From Welwitschia mirabilis (Eukaryota > Gnetophyta > Gnetopsida > Welwitschiales): a DNA stretch of 33,935 bases. Shown here in pieces: positions 20,445 to 30,792 of this stretch (position 1 is the first letter of the stretch; each line of letters opens with the position of its first letter). Position numbers and translations under genes: made by a program. The notes below the pieces were generated by a model. That model was not told the DNA's origin and did no database searches. It saw nothing but the letters and a program-made list of their open reading frames with translations. The stretch spans positions 28,245,023 to 28,278,957 of the forward strand of contig JBOZIK010000001.1 in the NCBI GenBank assembly GCA_051453625.1. The letters run 5' to 3'.

Positions 20445-21138
20445 CATTCATTTCCCCCATCCTTTCTTCTTTTTTCTTTTTTCTTATTTTTTATTCAATA
20501 ATTTTTCAAAATAAATGTCACATAACCACACACTTTTGAAAATGGAGGTGAATAACTAAGATGAAAGACCCTAAACAATACCCCAAGTAATCAAAGACTT
20601 ATTTCATTAAGAGAGAACATAAAAAAACTAAAGCATCTTCCTTTAAGATAAAGTTTATAGACATTTAAATTTCTTAAGATTAAATGAAACCAATATTATC
20701 ACTTTTAAATGTCCAAGTAAAGATCACTAATTATGCTAACTTCATAAAGTAAAATATTAGTCAAGTTTTAAAGATGTTCAAGTGATAGCATGATGTCCAC
20801 CAAAAGAATTGTCTAATAAAGAATTTAGAAAATGGTAGGCAAACATTTGAAACAATTGCTTCTTTCATGTTCAATATTTGATAACTTATGAATTTTTAAC
20901 CTTTATTCATTTTTTTTGAATTTCCTAGTTTTTAAATCAAAAATCTCAACTAACCCATTAGAATGTACTTTCTAAGAAATAAGGATCTAATCATTAAGAT
21001 GTTAACTTGTTATGTGAAATAAAAATAAAACCAAGGATAAAAACATAAGAACATAAAATTTAAAATAAATGCCAATGTAAACTGAGAATAAGTTTATTTA
21101 GATTCTAAATCCTATTGAATACTTTATTTATAAGAAGA
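20445..21138. other. AT-rich stretch, nothing recognised
   Basis: No coding motif and no repeat matching elsewhere in the window was noticed. Confidence 0.5.
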
Positions 21139-21238
21139 NNNNNNNNNNNNNNNNNNNNNNNNNNNNNNNNNNNNNNNNNNNNNNNNNNNNNNNNNNNNNN
21201 NNNNNNNNNNNNNNNNNNNNNNNNNNNNNNNNNNNNNN
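21139..21238. other. Assembly gap, 100 N
   Basis: Exactly 100 N, probably a placeholder of unknown true size. LTR sequence begins immediately after it, so the missing part is likely repetitive. Confidence 0.99.
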
Positions 21239-21291
21239 GATAGAATCCCTTTGAACTTAAGCACTTGCACAAATACACACTGCAATAACAT
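21239..21291 (+). mobile_element. Right end of an Athila/Tat-like LTR
   Basis: GATAGAATCCCTTTGAACTTAAGCACTTGCACAAATACACACTGCA followed by ATAACA matches the last 50 bases of the 5' LTR (6765-6815) almost exactly. It is not followed by the primer binding site, so it is the outer end of a 3' LTR or a solo LTR. Much less diverged from 6765-6815 than that copy is from the 3' LTR end. Confidence 0.75.
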
Positions 21292-21644
21292 TCAAAGATG
21301 AGAGAGAATTATTATAGATGTTCATGCATAAATATATAAATATTAAAAGAATATCAACATTAATAGTAAAATTTATGCATTCAAAATTAGAAATCCTCCA
21401 TTCTTTGGCTTGTCCATTCTTACTTAACAATCCATGTAAGATATTATTTTGAAAAGAAGACAAAAATGACTCAGAGACCACTTGATAAGTGAATGCTCAT
21501 TAAGGGATTTATTAGAAACTAGTTTCAAAGTTAAAGTGGGTTTGTCTTTATTATTAAATTTTTAGTCTTGCATAAAAGAAAAATACAAAATGCCATAGTT
21601 AGATTAAGACATTATTGATAAAAAAGATTACTTATATGTTATAT

Positions 21645-21990
21645 CATGAATAAAATCTTTGCTAATGCTCTCCTCTTCATTAATTTTGTTGAGGGACTCT
21701 TCCTCATGCAATTGCTTAACCAAAAATGGTTGTGGTTCAAAGAAGAAATCTTTTTTAATATTGTTTCTTTTAGTAATATCACTTATTTGTTCATCCTCTA
21801 TTGTGTAGCTATCTAATTTGTAATGCTCTCTTAAATGATTACTTAATTATACTAATTGATCATCATCAAATGTATCTAATCCCACTTTAAAATGTAGCCT
21901 ATTTGAATATAATCATTTACTCTCTAAGGCATTATTAAATTTAACGTCCTTGTAGCTTTCCTCATAGGTTTACTCTTGTATTCTTAATGG
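21645..21990 (-). pseudogene. Unidentified coding-like stretch on the minus strand
   Basis: About 115 codons in one minus-strand frame with only two internal stops, in a region otherwise dense with stops. The product is acidic and charged, with pieces LHFKVGLDTFDDDQLV, REHYKLDSYTIEDEQISDI and QLHEEESLNKINEEESISKD. No domain recognised. It could be a fragment of a retroelement linker or of an unknown gene. A terminal stop at about 21645 bounds it. Confidence 0.35.
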
Positions 21991-23672
21991 GTTTCTTCCA
22001 CATTTCTAAAGGATATGAAATGAGTATCATTGATTTACTATCATTAATCCTTTTAAGTTTTCAAGAGTTACAAGTTCATAAAATGTAAAAAGGTCATTCT
22101 CTTTTTATTGATTAAGATCCTTAACAATTTGAGAATTGGTCTTAGTTATTTGTTAAATAAATTTTTCAATAGTATTAGTGGTTTTATTTATAGAAAGTAA
22201 AGGGTATTGAAGCATGTTTGAATAAATCTGTGTTACACCTTTTAAGAATCTCTAAAAAGTATCTTCAAAATAAGGTAAGAATAACTATTAAAACTAAGAA
22301 GATAGAAAGTATTAGTCAAATGATAAATGATATGGAAAATAAGATGAATAATGAAAGTATTAAAAGGTAATGAAAAGTATGGAATGAAACTCTTATTATT
22401 TAATATATAAATTTTAAAATTTAAAATTGTAAAGTAATTGATCTATACATGAATGAGGTTCGAGGCTTTGAAAATACTCTCTAAATGTCTATCTAATGTC
22501 ATAAAGATTTTTACATTTTCAATGGTATGGATTATATTAAATGTAGTCCTGTAGAGTTCATTTATAACAAATAACATTTCCTATAGTTCATTTAGTTGAG
22601 TCTTGATTCTAAAAATTATTGGAATAGATAAGTTATAACTCAAAATTATTTTGAAAATGGGTTAGAAAAATTGATTATAAGCTCACAATTTCCTAAATTT
22701 TTGAGCTTTTTAAGGATAATAAATATTATACAAGTTTCAAAAATATCAACTAAATTTTTCTATAAATTTTTGAACGTTTCTAAGTAAGGAAGCTAGTGGC
22801 ACTAATTAAGAAAGACAACAACATCAATTATTTAGGGAGAAACATTTTAGAGAAGAACATAGCTAATTTTTAATTCAGTGTAAATGATTTCTTGTTATAG
22901 GGTCTCAGAAAATTTTAACAAAAATAAAACTAACTATAACTTTAAAAAATAAGATCTAGTAAATAACCATAATATTTTATATTTTTTAAAATTGTATTCA
23001 ATAAAAAACAAAATAAAAGTAAAAATTTATAGAATTTTATAGAAAATGAAAGAAACATAGAAAAAATATTATAATTGAATTTAGTTTTTCTCCTCTTTTG
23101 ATCTTAGTTTTAGTTATATCCTATATAAATGTTGTTAGACATGCAACATAAAGTATAAAATATGAAGGTAAGTTTTATATTAGAATAAAAAATTAAATAA
23201 AATGTAAAATATGGATCAGTTTAGGTTTCATTAGAAAAAGGCTAGTACCTATCACTAGAAGAAAAGAAATCAATATACAAAATAAAAAATAAAAGAACCA
23301 CTTTAGGTTTCATAAAGGAATTAATATCCATCATTATAAAAATAAAAACTAATTAAAAAATACAATAAGAAAGATCATGTACTCTTAAAAACTTATCATG
23401 CTAATATCCCTAATAATAGTGCTAAAATCTTGTTCAAGTAAGTCTAATAAGAATCTAGTATTGTTCTATTATAGGGATATATGTGTGGTAACTTTACAAA
23501 AGAAACACAATTATTTTAACTTGTAATGAAAATAAAAATAAAACAAAAGCCAAAAGGTAATTTTTGTAAAGTGATATTTGATTGACATCATAAGGGAATG
23601 AATGTGATCCAAAGGTCTAACCAGTTTATCCAATGCTCTAATTTCACTTCAATGACTTATGTATTCTTAAAA
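21991..23672. other. AT-rich stretch, nothing recognised
   Basis: Stops in all frames; no LTR, primer site or domain motif noticed. Confidence 0.45.
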
Positions 23673-23982
23673 CATAAAATAAAATTATCAAGTCATTAAT
23701 TCTTAGGTGTGAAGGATAATCTTGTCCATTACATAAGCATTAATGAGTTATTTAGTCCCTTAATCCTTCATAACCATTTATAAGCATGAAAAGTATGAAT
23801 GATTAGGTACAAGATCCATCAAAAAATAGAAACTATAGTATCATAGAAGTAAGCATAGATAACTCACTCAGTAATGAAAGAACTTAATAATAAAATAGAT
23901 TTACTTAAACATTACTAATACTAATTTAATGTGCATTAATGATGAAAAATAAAATCTACTTTAAAACTAAACTTACCTAAAG
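23673..23982 (+). repeat. Dispersed ~310 bp repeat, copy B
   Basis: Second copy of 2848-3159, same orientation. It ends a few bases before the presumed left edge of the copia element (TGTTAAGAAC at 23989), so the element may have inserted near the repeat's end. Confidence 0.7.
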
Positions 23983-23987
23983 ATTTA

Positions 23988-25232
23988 TGTTAAGAACTTA
24001 TTGTCATTGATCAAATTAATGAGTTTTTATGGAGTTAGTCATTGTATAGAGATTTTCCAGCATCAAGAAACCTCTATATAAATTTGAGCAACTAGACTAT
24101 TAATAATGTAAAAACTACTTTAGGTTCAAGTGACTGAGATTCAAAGTCAGGGTGACCAAACTATTAACTCGAACGAAGACCAGTTCTAGCATAGGCAATC
24201 ATGCATAATACCTAGGGAAACTGAATTTTAAATCTATAATAGATTGATACAAAAGTAGATGATTACTTACAATAGAAAGGCTTACCGTGTTGCAATCTAT
24301 AAAGTTCAGTCTACTAATAGTAAGGATGACTACATAGTTAATTAAGAGCGATCACATACTGCCCAGAATAGATCTTAATAAGGTCGACTAATGTATCAAT
24401 GAAGAGTGATCTAAATAAGGTTGACTACATATTTACTTAAGGGCGACCAAAAGTTCATCTACATTAGACTAACAAGTGAGGGTTAATAAAAGGTCATCTA
24501 CAACAGACTAATAAGCGAGGGCGACTGAACGAATAAACTTTGGATGATCAAATATTCTTGTTTAAACTTGTAACAAATCTAAATCAAATAAGGGTGACCA
24601 GATTAAATAAAGAAAGGTAATTGAATACTAAGAAAACTAAAACTATCTTGAGGTTAACTTGACATATTACAAATATAACCCTCATATTTTCATAGTTCAT
24701 CCAAAAAGCATGAAATATTCTATAACAGTCTACTTATTTTCTCTCAATAGTTATCTCTTGTGATTTATCTATTTAAGTATCCTTCCACGAGAATGAAGGA
24801 TAACTTTTTTTAAAATCACACAAAAAAAAAACTATTACATCAATCATTTTATACCTAAACAACTATGAGCTTAGATTTTTATTTGAGCTTCTTCTTACAC
24901 CATCTCTTATGAGAGCTTACTGTAATGCTTGTTCTTGTGGAGCATATCTATGCATTTGTGCACTTAACTTACTTTCTTTCCATTGTGATTATGGATTACC
25001 TCAAAAACCCTTTAGTAATTGAATATATTTATAGTTATCCTAAAAACCATTCTTTAATATTAATATATGCCATCCAGAGACAGGTGGTCTAAGGGCTGAA
25101 AGGTCTATCCACCATTAAAATATTTTATAATTTTATTGGTAAATTTGATTTTTATTTGTAGGTTATTGAAGAGGATAAATTTTTTATTTTATGACCTATT
25201 CACCCATCTTTAGAGTCTATCCATGATTATCA
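23988..25232 (+). mobile_element. Presumed 5' LTR of the Sirevirus-like copia element
   Basis: The right end is set by CCTATTCACCC..TTTAGAG..TATCA directly before the primer site, the usual ending of plant copia LTRs of this type. The left end, TGTTAAGAAC, is a guess from the TGTTA start common in Sireviruses. A cluster of GGKYGACYA words occupies 24150-24600. I could not align a matching 3' LTR by eye. Confidence 0.45.
24150..24600 (+). promoter_or_regulatory. Cluster of GGGTGACCA/GGTTGACTA-type words in the presumed U3
   Basis: GGTGACCA 24151, GGTCGACTA 24382, GGTTGACTA 24419, GGGCGACCA 24441, GGGCGACTG 24519 and GGGTGACCA 24592. The TTGAC form is the W-box core bound by WRKY factors in plants; several here are CpG or transition variants. 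Repeated U3 words are typical of retroelement enhancers. Regulatory function is inferred only. Confidence 0.4.
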
Positions 25233-25234
25233 AT

Positions 25235-25246
25235 TAGTATTAGGAC
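25235..25246 (+). promoter_or_regulatory. Primer binding site, initiator tRNA-Met type
   Basis: TAGTATTAGGAC against the standard copia site TGGTATCAGAGC: all four differences are transitions. It is preceded by the LTR-end CA and followed by TAGGTTAAG, as in other plant copia leaders. Confidence 0.7.
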
Positions 25247-25297
25247 TAGGTTAAGTAATAAATCCTAACAGATATCTACTCTAATTAACCCTAAAAA

Positions 25298-26512
25298 ATG
25301 AATTAGTCCTTGGAAGAAAATTCTATCATAAGGTTTCCCTTCTTTGATGGAACCAACTATGATTATTGGAAGGAAAAAATAAGGGTCTTTGTTTAATCCA
25401 TTAACCTTGAAATATGGGAGCCTATAACTAATGGTTATTATCTTCCCACTATGCAAGATCCTGTAACCAAATTAACTACTCTAAAGAGTAAGAGCAAGTG
25501 GATACCTAATGAAAAGTTGATAGCATCTTGCAATTTAAAAGGACTGAATGCCATCTTCTATGCCATAGGTCCAGAAGATTTCAAATGAGTAGTAAATTAC
25601 TCCATAGCAAAAGAAGTATGGGATATCTTGCAAACCACTTATGAGGAAACTATCCTAGTGAAGTAGTCTAAGATTTATATTCTTATCACTCAATTCGAAG
25701 ATCTCAAGATGGAATAAAATAAAGGTATAAATGATTCTTTTCACAAAACTAATAGATATTATTAATCCTATGCATATCCTAGGTGCAATTATCAAGGAGT
25801 CAAGAGTAGTTCACAAAGCTTTAAGATCTCTGACCAAAAGATTCAAGTCCAAACTCATGGCCATTGAAGAAATCAAGAACCTGAATATCATGAAGATGAA
25901 TGCACTCTAAGAAAACCTTTACACATTTAAACTAAAGTTTTGAAAGTAGAAAAAGAAAATTGTATCTTTGGCAATTTCTCATGAGAACCCCAATATCAAG
26001 GAAGATTTAAGCAAGAACCAAAAAACGAAGATGAGGTGGCTTTTTTAGCCAGAAGATTCTGATACTTTATGCAATGATGATGAAATGGAGGTCAATCTAG
26101 GAGACCACCAAGAATAAAAGAGGATGGACAATAAGATATCAAATGCTATTCCTACAAGGGTTTTAATCACACATCAAGTATCTATTCAAAAAACCAAAAA
26201 AATGATAAAATAAAAGAAAAGAAATTATTACCAGCAATATGGGATAATAAATAAAGTAAGAATGAATAGAACTCATATTTAGAATTGGGTGGTATCTATC
26301 TCATGGCTTTTAGAGATGAAAAGGTATGTTCCTCTTCCATCATTGGTTCTATTGATAATAATGATTTGCTTAGTGAAATAGAAATGAAACTTTACATGGA
26401 ATGTTAAAATCTAGCTCTTAGAATAAACAATCTTATGAAAGAAGACAAAAACCTATTAGACAAGCTAGAGACCAGAGAAAAGGAAAGTAGATATTCATAA
26501 AATAAACTTGAC
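25298..26512 (+). pseudogene. Broken gag of the copia element
   Basis: From ATG 25298 (a stop at codon 3): FPFFDGTNYDYWKEKIRVFV, IWEPITNGY, NLKGLNAIFYAIGPEDFK, AKEVWDILQTTYEET, SKIYILITQFEDLKME, then after a shift ALRSLTKRFKSKLMAIEEIKNLNIMKM, and AFLARRFxYF. This is the UBN2-type gag of Sireviruses. The zinc knuckle at 26144-26184 reads CYSYKGFNHTSSIYS: the first Cys and the His remain, while Cys 2 and 3 are now Tyr (TGY to TAY). The region before the gap (EDKNLLDKLETREKESR) is coiled-coil-like. Non-functional. Confidence 0.75.
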
Positions 26513-27400
26513 NNNNNNNNNNNNNNNNNNNNNNNNNNNNNNNNNNNNNNNNNNNNNNNNNNNNNNNNNNNNNNNNNNNNNNNNNNNNNNNNNNNNNNNN
26601 NNNNNNNNNNNNNNNNNNNNNNNNNNNNNNNNNNNNNNNNNNNNNNNNNNNNNNNNNNNNNNNNNNNNNNNNNNNNNNNNNNNNNNNNNNNNNNNNNNNN
26701 NNNNNNNNNNNNNNNNNNNNNNNNNNNNNNNNNNNNNNNNNNNNNNNNNNNNNNNNNNNNNNNNNNNNNNNNNNNNNNNNNNNNNNNNNNNNNNNNNNNN
26801 NNNNNNNNNNNNNNNNNNNNNNNNNNNNNNNNNNNNNNNNNNNNNNNNNNNNNNNNNNNNNNNNNNNNNNNNNNNNNNNNNNNNNNNNNNNNNNNNNNNN
26901 NNNNNNNNNNNNNNNNNNNNNNNNNNNNNNNNNNNNNNNNNNNNNNNNNNNNNNNNNNNNNNNNNNNNNNNNNNNNNNNNNNNNNNNNNNNNNNNNNNNN
27001 NNNNNNNNNNNNNNNNNNNNNNNNNNNNNNNNNNNNNNNNNNNNNNNNNNNNNNNNNNNNNNNNNNNNNNNNNNNNNNNNNNNNNNNNNNNNNNNNNNNN
27101 NNNNNNNNNNNNNNNNNNNNNNNNNNNNNNNNNNNNNNNNNNNNNNNNNNNNNNNNNNNNNNNNNNNNNNNNNNNNNNNNNNNNNNNNNNNNNNNNNNNN
27201 NNNNNNNNNNNNNNNNNNNNNNNNNNNNNNNNNNNNNNNNNNNNNNNNNNNNNNNNNNNNNNNNNNNNNNNNNNNNNNNNNNNNNNNNNNNNNNNNNNNN
27301 NNNNNNNNNNNNNNNNNNNNNNNNNNNNNNNNNNNNNAACCTATTAGACAAGCTAGAGACCAGAGAAAAGGAAAGTAGATATTCAGAAAATAAACTTGAC
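26450..27400 (+). other. 825-N gap flanked by a 63-bp direct repeat
   Basis: 26450-26512 and 27338-27400 are identical but for one base (T/G). Either overlapping contig ends were left unmerged, or the gap contains a tandemly repeated coding segment. Gap N: 26513-27337. Confidence 0.9.
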
Positions 27401-28090
27401 TCAAATTCATTGTTGTTTAAAGGGACTATGTCTATTAAATATTTCTCTAGTATATTTCATTCTTATAATAATTCTTATCTCAAGCCTTTATCTAAATTAA
27501 ACTCTAATTACTCTTTAGCAAACATTACCTATCATTATTATAACAAAAGGATAACTTAAAGATTGATTGTATTTTTCTCAAAATTTGATTCCCTTACTCC
27601 ATGTTAGATTTTAAGTTTATTTTTTCTCAAAATTTCAATCAAAATTTAAATAAAAACAAATGCTTGAGGTGGATTATAAAGCCCTCAGACAAAAGCCTAT
27701 TAATTCAAATAGCTTTAAAAATAACTAGTCATTTGTTTTGGTGTCTTGATAGTGGTTCTCTAGATATATCACAGGTGATAAGTCCAACTTCATTAAATTC
27801 AAGGAATACAATGGAGGAGAAGTGACTTTTGAGGATAATGGAAGATCTTAGATTAAAGGCATTAAAAGGATCAGTGGAGGTAATTTACCTAATATTCATA
27901 ATGTGTTATTTGTGAATGGCTTAAATCATAATCTATTAATCATTAGTCAAATCTACAATAAAGGTCATAAAGTATCATTTGATGAAAATAAGTGTATAGT
28001 AAAACATGATGAAATATATTAGCTATTACTTGTAGCAACTAGACACAAAAATATTTATTATGAAAATTAGTCAAATAATTCTACTTGTTA
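27401..28090 (+). pseudogene. Broken protease of the copia element
   Basis: WCLDSGS with catalytic Asp at 27748-27750 matches copia WYLDSGC. Immediately after, the frame shifts by one base and continues TGDKSNFIKF (usual MTGDKSxF), then GIKRISGGNLPNIHNVLFVNGLNHNLLIISQI and VSFDENKCIV, the standard stretch leading into the integrase. The protease would cut Gag-Pol; the frameshift at the active site and later stops inactivate it. Confidence 0.7.
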
Positions 28091-28820
28091 CTCTTCTCAT
28101 ATTTGAGAAGACATCATTTGGCATCAATGTTTACATTACATTAGTTTTCAAATTTTGAAGAAAATATGTCTTAATAAAATTATCAAAGAACTTTCAAAAC
28201 TTTTTATCACTCATAAAGGTTTATGTGATCCTTGGCAAAAAGGAAAACACACCAGAACATCTCATAAAAGAATTAGTGAACTTACTACTAGTAAGCCATT
28301 AGATTTAATTTAGATGGATTTGGTTGGTCCTTTTCAAATGACAATCTTATTTAGAAAAAGATATTTTTTAGTTATGGTTGATTACTTTTCTAGATTTTCT
28401 TGGGTAGCCTTTCTTCATGCAAAATTTGATGCATATGATAATTTTATTAGAATTTGCAAGAAACTTCAAACTAAAAAGAGATATGTAATTAAGAAAATTT
28501 GGAGTGATCATAGTAGATACTTTGAAAATGAAAGATTCAAATTGTATTGCAACTCTAATGGAATTAATCACAAATTCTCAGCTCAAAAAAATCCTCAACA
28601 AAATAGGATAGCTAAAAGAAAAAAATAAACTTTATTAGACATGGTAAGAGTTATGTTGAATGACAAGATATTCCAAAATAATTTTGGGCTGAAGCACTAA
28701 ACACGACTTGTCATGTTTCAAATAGAGTTTATTTAAGACTTGTAAATTCTAAAACTTCCTATGAACTTTGGAAAGAAAAGAAGTAAAATATATCTTATTT
28801 CAAAACCTTTAGAAGTAAGT
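28091..28820 (+). pseudogene. Broken integrase of the copia element
   Basis: N-terminal HHCC zinc region: WHQCLHY (both His kept), then LCDPWQKGKHT, where the second Cys is Trp. The catalytic core is open for 105 codons (28314-28628): MDLVGPF with the first Asp (28317-28319), VDYFSRFSWV, IWSDHSRYFEN with the second Asp (28506-28508), GINHKFSAQKNPQQN. The catalytic Glu of the usual GxAERxN is Lys (28614-28616), a GAA-to-AAA change, and the Gly before it is Arg. A stop follows, then decayed LLDMVRVML and the C-terminal part. It would insert the cDNA into the genome; it cannot now. Confidence 0.8.
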
Positions 28821-29169
28821 GCTTCATTCTGAGAGATAGAGAGGACTTAATGAAATTTACTTCTAAATCTGATAAATTAATTTTCTTAGGGTACTCTCAA
28901 TCGAGTAGAGCTAATAGAGTGTTTAATAAATGCACTCTTCATATGAAAGAATCTATAAATGTAAAAATCCATGATGTTTCTAATACCTAAAAATCCTTTA
29001 AAACTAATGAATATTCAGTTCCTTCTTCTTTCTATCATAACAGAGATGACTCAAAAGATAAGATGATACCAAAAATTAGAGAACTCAAGGATCATCATTT
29101 GGACTTAATCATTGAAAATTTTCAATAAGATATTGTCACTAGGCATTCTCTTAAAAATTTTAGTGCACA
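28821..29169 (+). pseudogene. Integrase-RT linker, heavily decayed
   Basis: Short coding pieces such as DKLIFLGYSQSSRANRVFNKCTL correspond to the conserved KCxFLGYSxxSKAYRVFN segment at the end of copia integrases; the rest is a low-complexity linker with stops. Confidence 0.5.
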
Positions 29170-30220
29170 TATTTATCTATTATTTCAAGTGAAACCAAGG
29201 ACCTTTAAGGATGTTGAATCTGACCAATGTTGAATGAATGCAATGTAAGAAGAACTTGAATAATTCTCTTAAAATCAGGTCTAGTATCTTATTTCAAAAC
29301 CCATCTGAAAAAATTTCATTAGTATAAAATGAAATTTTGGAAATAAGGTAAATGAGAAGAATGAGATTACTAAGTACAAAGCTAGATTTGTAGCTTAAGG
29401 TACTCTCAAATAGAAGGAGTAGATTATGGTGACAAATTTACTTCTATTATTAGACTTGAATCAATAAGAATGTTTCTAGCTTTTGTGTGCTATAAGAAAA
29501 TGAAAGTCTTTTAAATGTATGTAAAGAGTACTTTTCTAGACAGACACATTGAAGTAAAATTTTACATGAAATAACCATAAGGCTTCTCTAATCCTTATAA
29601 ATTAGATTATGTGTACAAACTTAACAAGGCTTTATATTTGAATAATATCATCTGTTGGAATATTCAAATATGATTGCACATGTTTTGGGATGTATTTTAT
29701 AAAAGCACATATGGATGAAGCTCTCAGAGCATGGTATGAAAAGATTTCCTCTTTTTTCCTCTAGAATGGTTTTACTAGAGGCTTCATTGATAGAACTTTA
29801 TTTAGAAAAGTTTTAAGTAATGATTTAATTTCATTCAAATCTATGTGGATGACATTATTTTTGGGTAAACTAATGAAATATTATCAAATGATTTTGTAAA
29901 TATGATAAGTTTTAAGTTTGAATTAAGCATAGTTGGACTAGTTAACATGTTTTTAGGCCTAAAAATCTAATAACATGAATATCGTATCTTCATCAGTCAG
30001 AAGAAATACTCCTCATATCTAATCAAAAACTTCAGACTTAAAAATGCTAAGTTTATGGACTCTCTAATTGCCATGAATGTTAAACTTTCTATTGATGAAG
30101 ATGGCAAGGATGTGAACCAAATGTTATATCATAGCATTATAGGAAGTCTATTGTATCTAACATCTAGTTGTCCTATCATAGCATTTAGTGTTGGTTTGTG
30201 TGTCAGGTATTAAATTAAAC
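29170..30220 (+). pseudogene. Broken reverse transcriptase of the copia element
   Basis: Fragments in order: KPRTFKDVES, YKARFVA, LESIRMFLAFVCYKK, VKSTFLDRHIEVKFYM (usual VKSAFLNG-EEVYV), KLDYVYKLNKALY, ALRAWYEKISSFF, then the active-site motif YVDDIIFG (29842-29865) intact, IVGLVNMFLGLKI, YSSYLIKNFRLKNAKFMDS and YHSIIGSLLYLTSSCPIIAFSV. RT copies element RNA to DNA. A ~74-bp insertion splits the domain after KALY, and there are many stops and shifts. The intact YVDD alone does not imply activity. Confidence 0.8.
29634..29709 (+). mobile_element. Small insertion in the RT domain with an 11-bp perfect inverted repeat
   Basis: In copia RT, KALYGLKQAPRAWYE is continuous. Here GCTTTATA (KALY) is separated from TATGGATGAAGCTCTCAGAGC (YGxxxALRA) by about 74 foreign bases. 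The left part has ATATTTGAATA (29634-29644) facing its exact inverse TATTCAAATAT (29661-29671) across 16 bases. TAT is present at both junctions. A tiny transposon remnant or a filler insertion. Confidence 0.5.
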
Positions 30221-30792
30221 CAAAGGAATCTCATCTTATTACTATTAATAAAATACTTCTCTATGTAAAAGGTACTCTTGATTTTGATTTATTGTTTTCA
30301 ATAATACTTCTTTAAGCTTAATAAGTTATAGTGAGGTGGACTGGGCTAGCTACAAAGATGATCAAAAGAATACAAGTGATGGATGCTTCTTCTTTAGAAA
30401 TTGCCTCACAGCCTGGTATAACAAGAAATAATACTTCATATCCCTCTTCACAACCAAAGCTTAATACATAGTTGTTGGAGCTTGTTGTACTTAGATGTTG
30501 TGGATGAAAAAAACTTTAAAGAAATATGGCCTATATATCATAAAAGTTCCTATTTTATGTGATAACTTAAGAGTCATTCAAATTACTCATCACCTAGTTC
30601 AATAAACTCGCACCAAGCACATCGATATCACTTAGTAGAAAAGAAATTTATTACCCTAGAATATGTTTATACTAAAGGTTAATTAGCTGATATTTTTATA
30701 AAAACTTTATCATCTAATTGATTTACTACTCTTCATTACTTTTTGAGTATCATGTTTGAAAATGACTTAAAAAACCTAGCCTCATATGAATA
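30221..30792 (+). pseudogene. Broken RNase H of the copia element
   Basis: SYSEVDWASYKDDQKNTSDGCFFF (30324 onward; usual YSDADWAG with catalytic Asp, here Glu), LTAWYNKK, YFISLFTTKA, YIVVGACCTxMLWMKKTLKKYG, VPILCDNLR, RTKHID, then ADIFIKTLS and the terminal segment ending near 30792. The domain degrades the RNA strand during reverse transcription. Several stops. No reliable 3' LTR start or polypurine tract was identified after it. Confidence 0.75.

Larger units (their letters stand above)
25235..30792 (+). mobile_element. Decayed Sirevirus-like Ty1/copia element, internal region
   Basis: Domain order gag, protease, integrase, reverse transcriptase, RNase H is the copia order. The gag (FDGTNYDYWK, LKGLNAIFYAI, VWDILQTTYEET) and the RNase H (WYNKK, CCTxMLWMKKTLKKYG) resemble the Sirevirus lineage. 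Every domain has stops or shifts, and an 825-N gap removes the gag-protease junction. Only the integrase keeps a 100-codon open frame. Confidence 0.8.

Noticed and set aside
20311-20514. 67-residue Leu/Ser-repeat protein
   Set aside because: Translation of a CT microsatellite.
21257-21481. 74-codon minus-strand frame
   Set aside because: Partly overlaps the LTR end and shows no domain.
26404-27410. Frames of 279-325 codons over the 825-N gap
   Set aside because: Artefact of the gap; the true frame is the broken copia gag on the plus strand.
28368-28571. 67-codon minus-strand frame
   Set aside because: Shadow of the copia integrase core.
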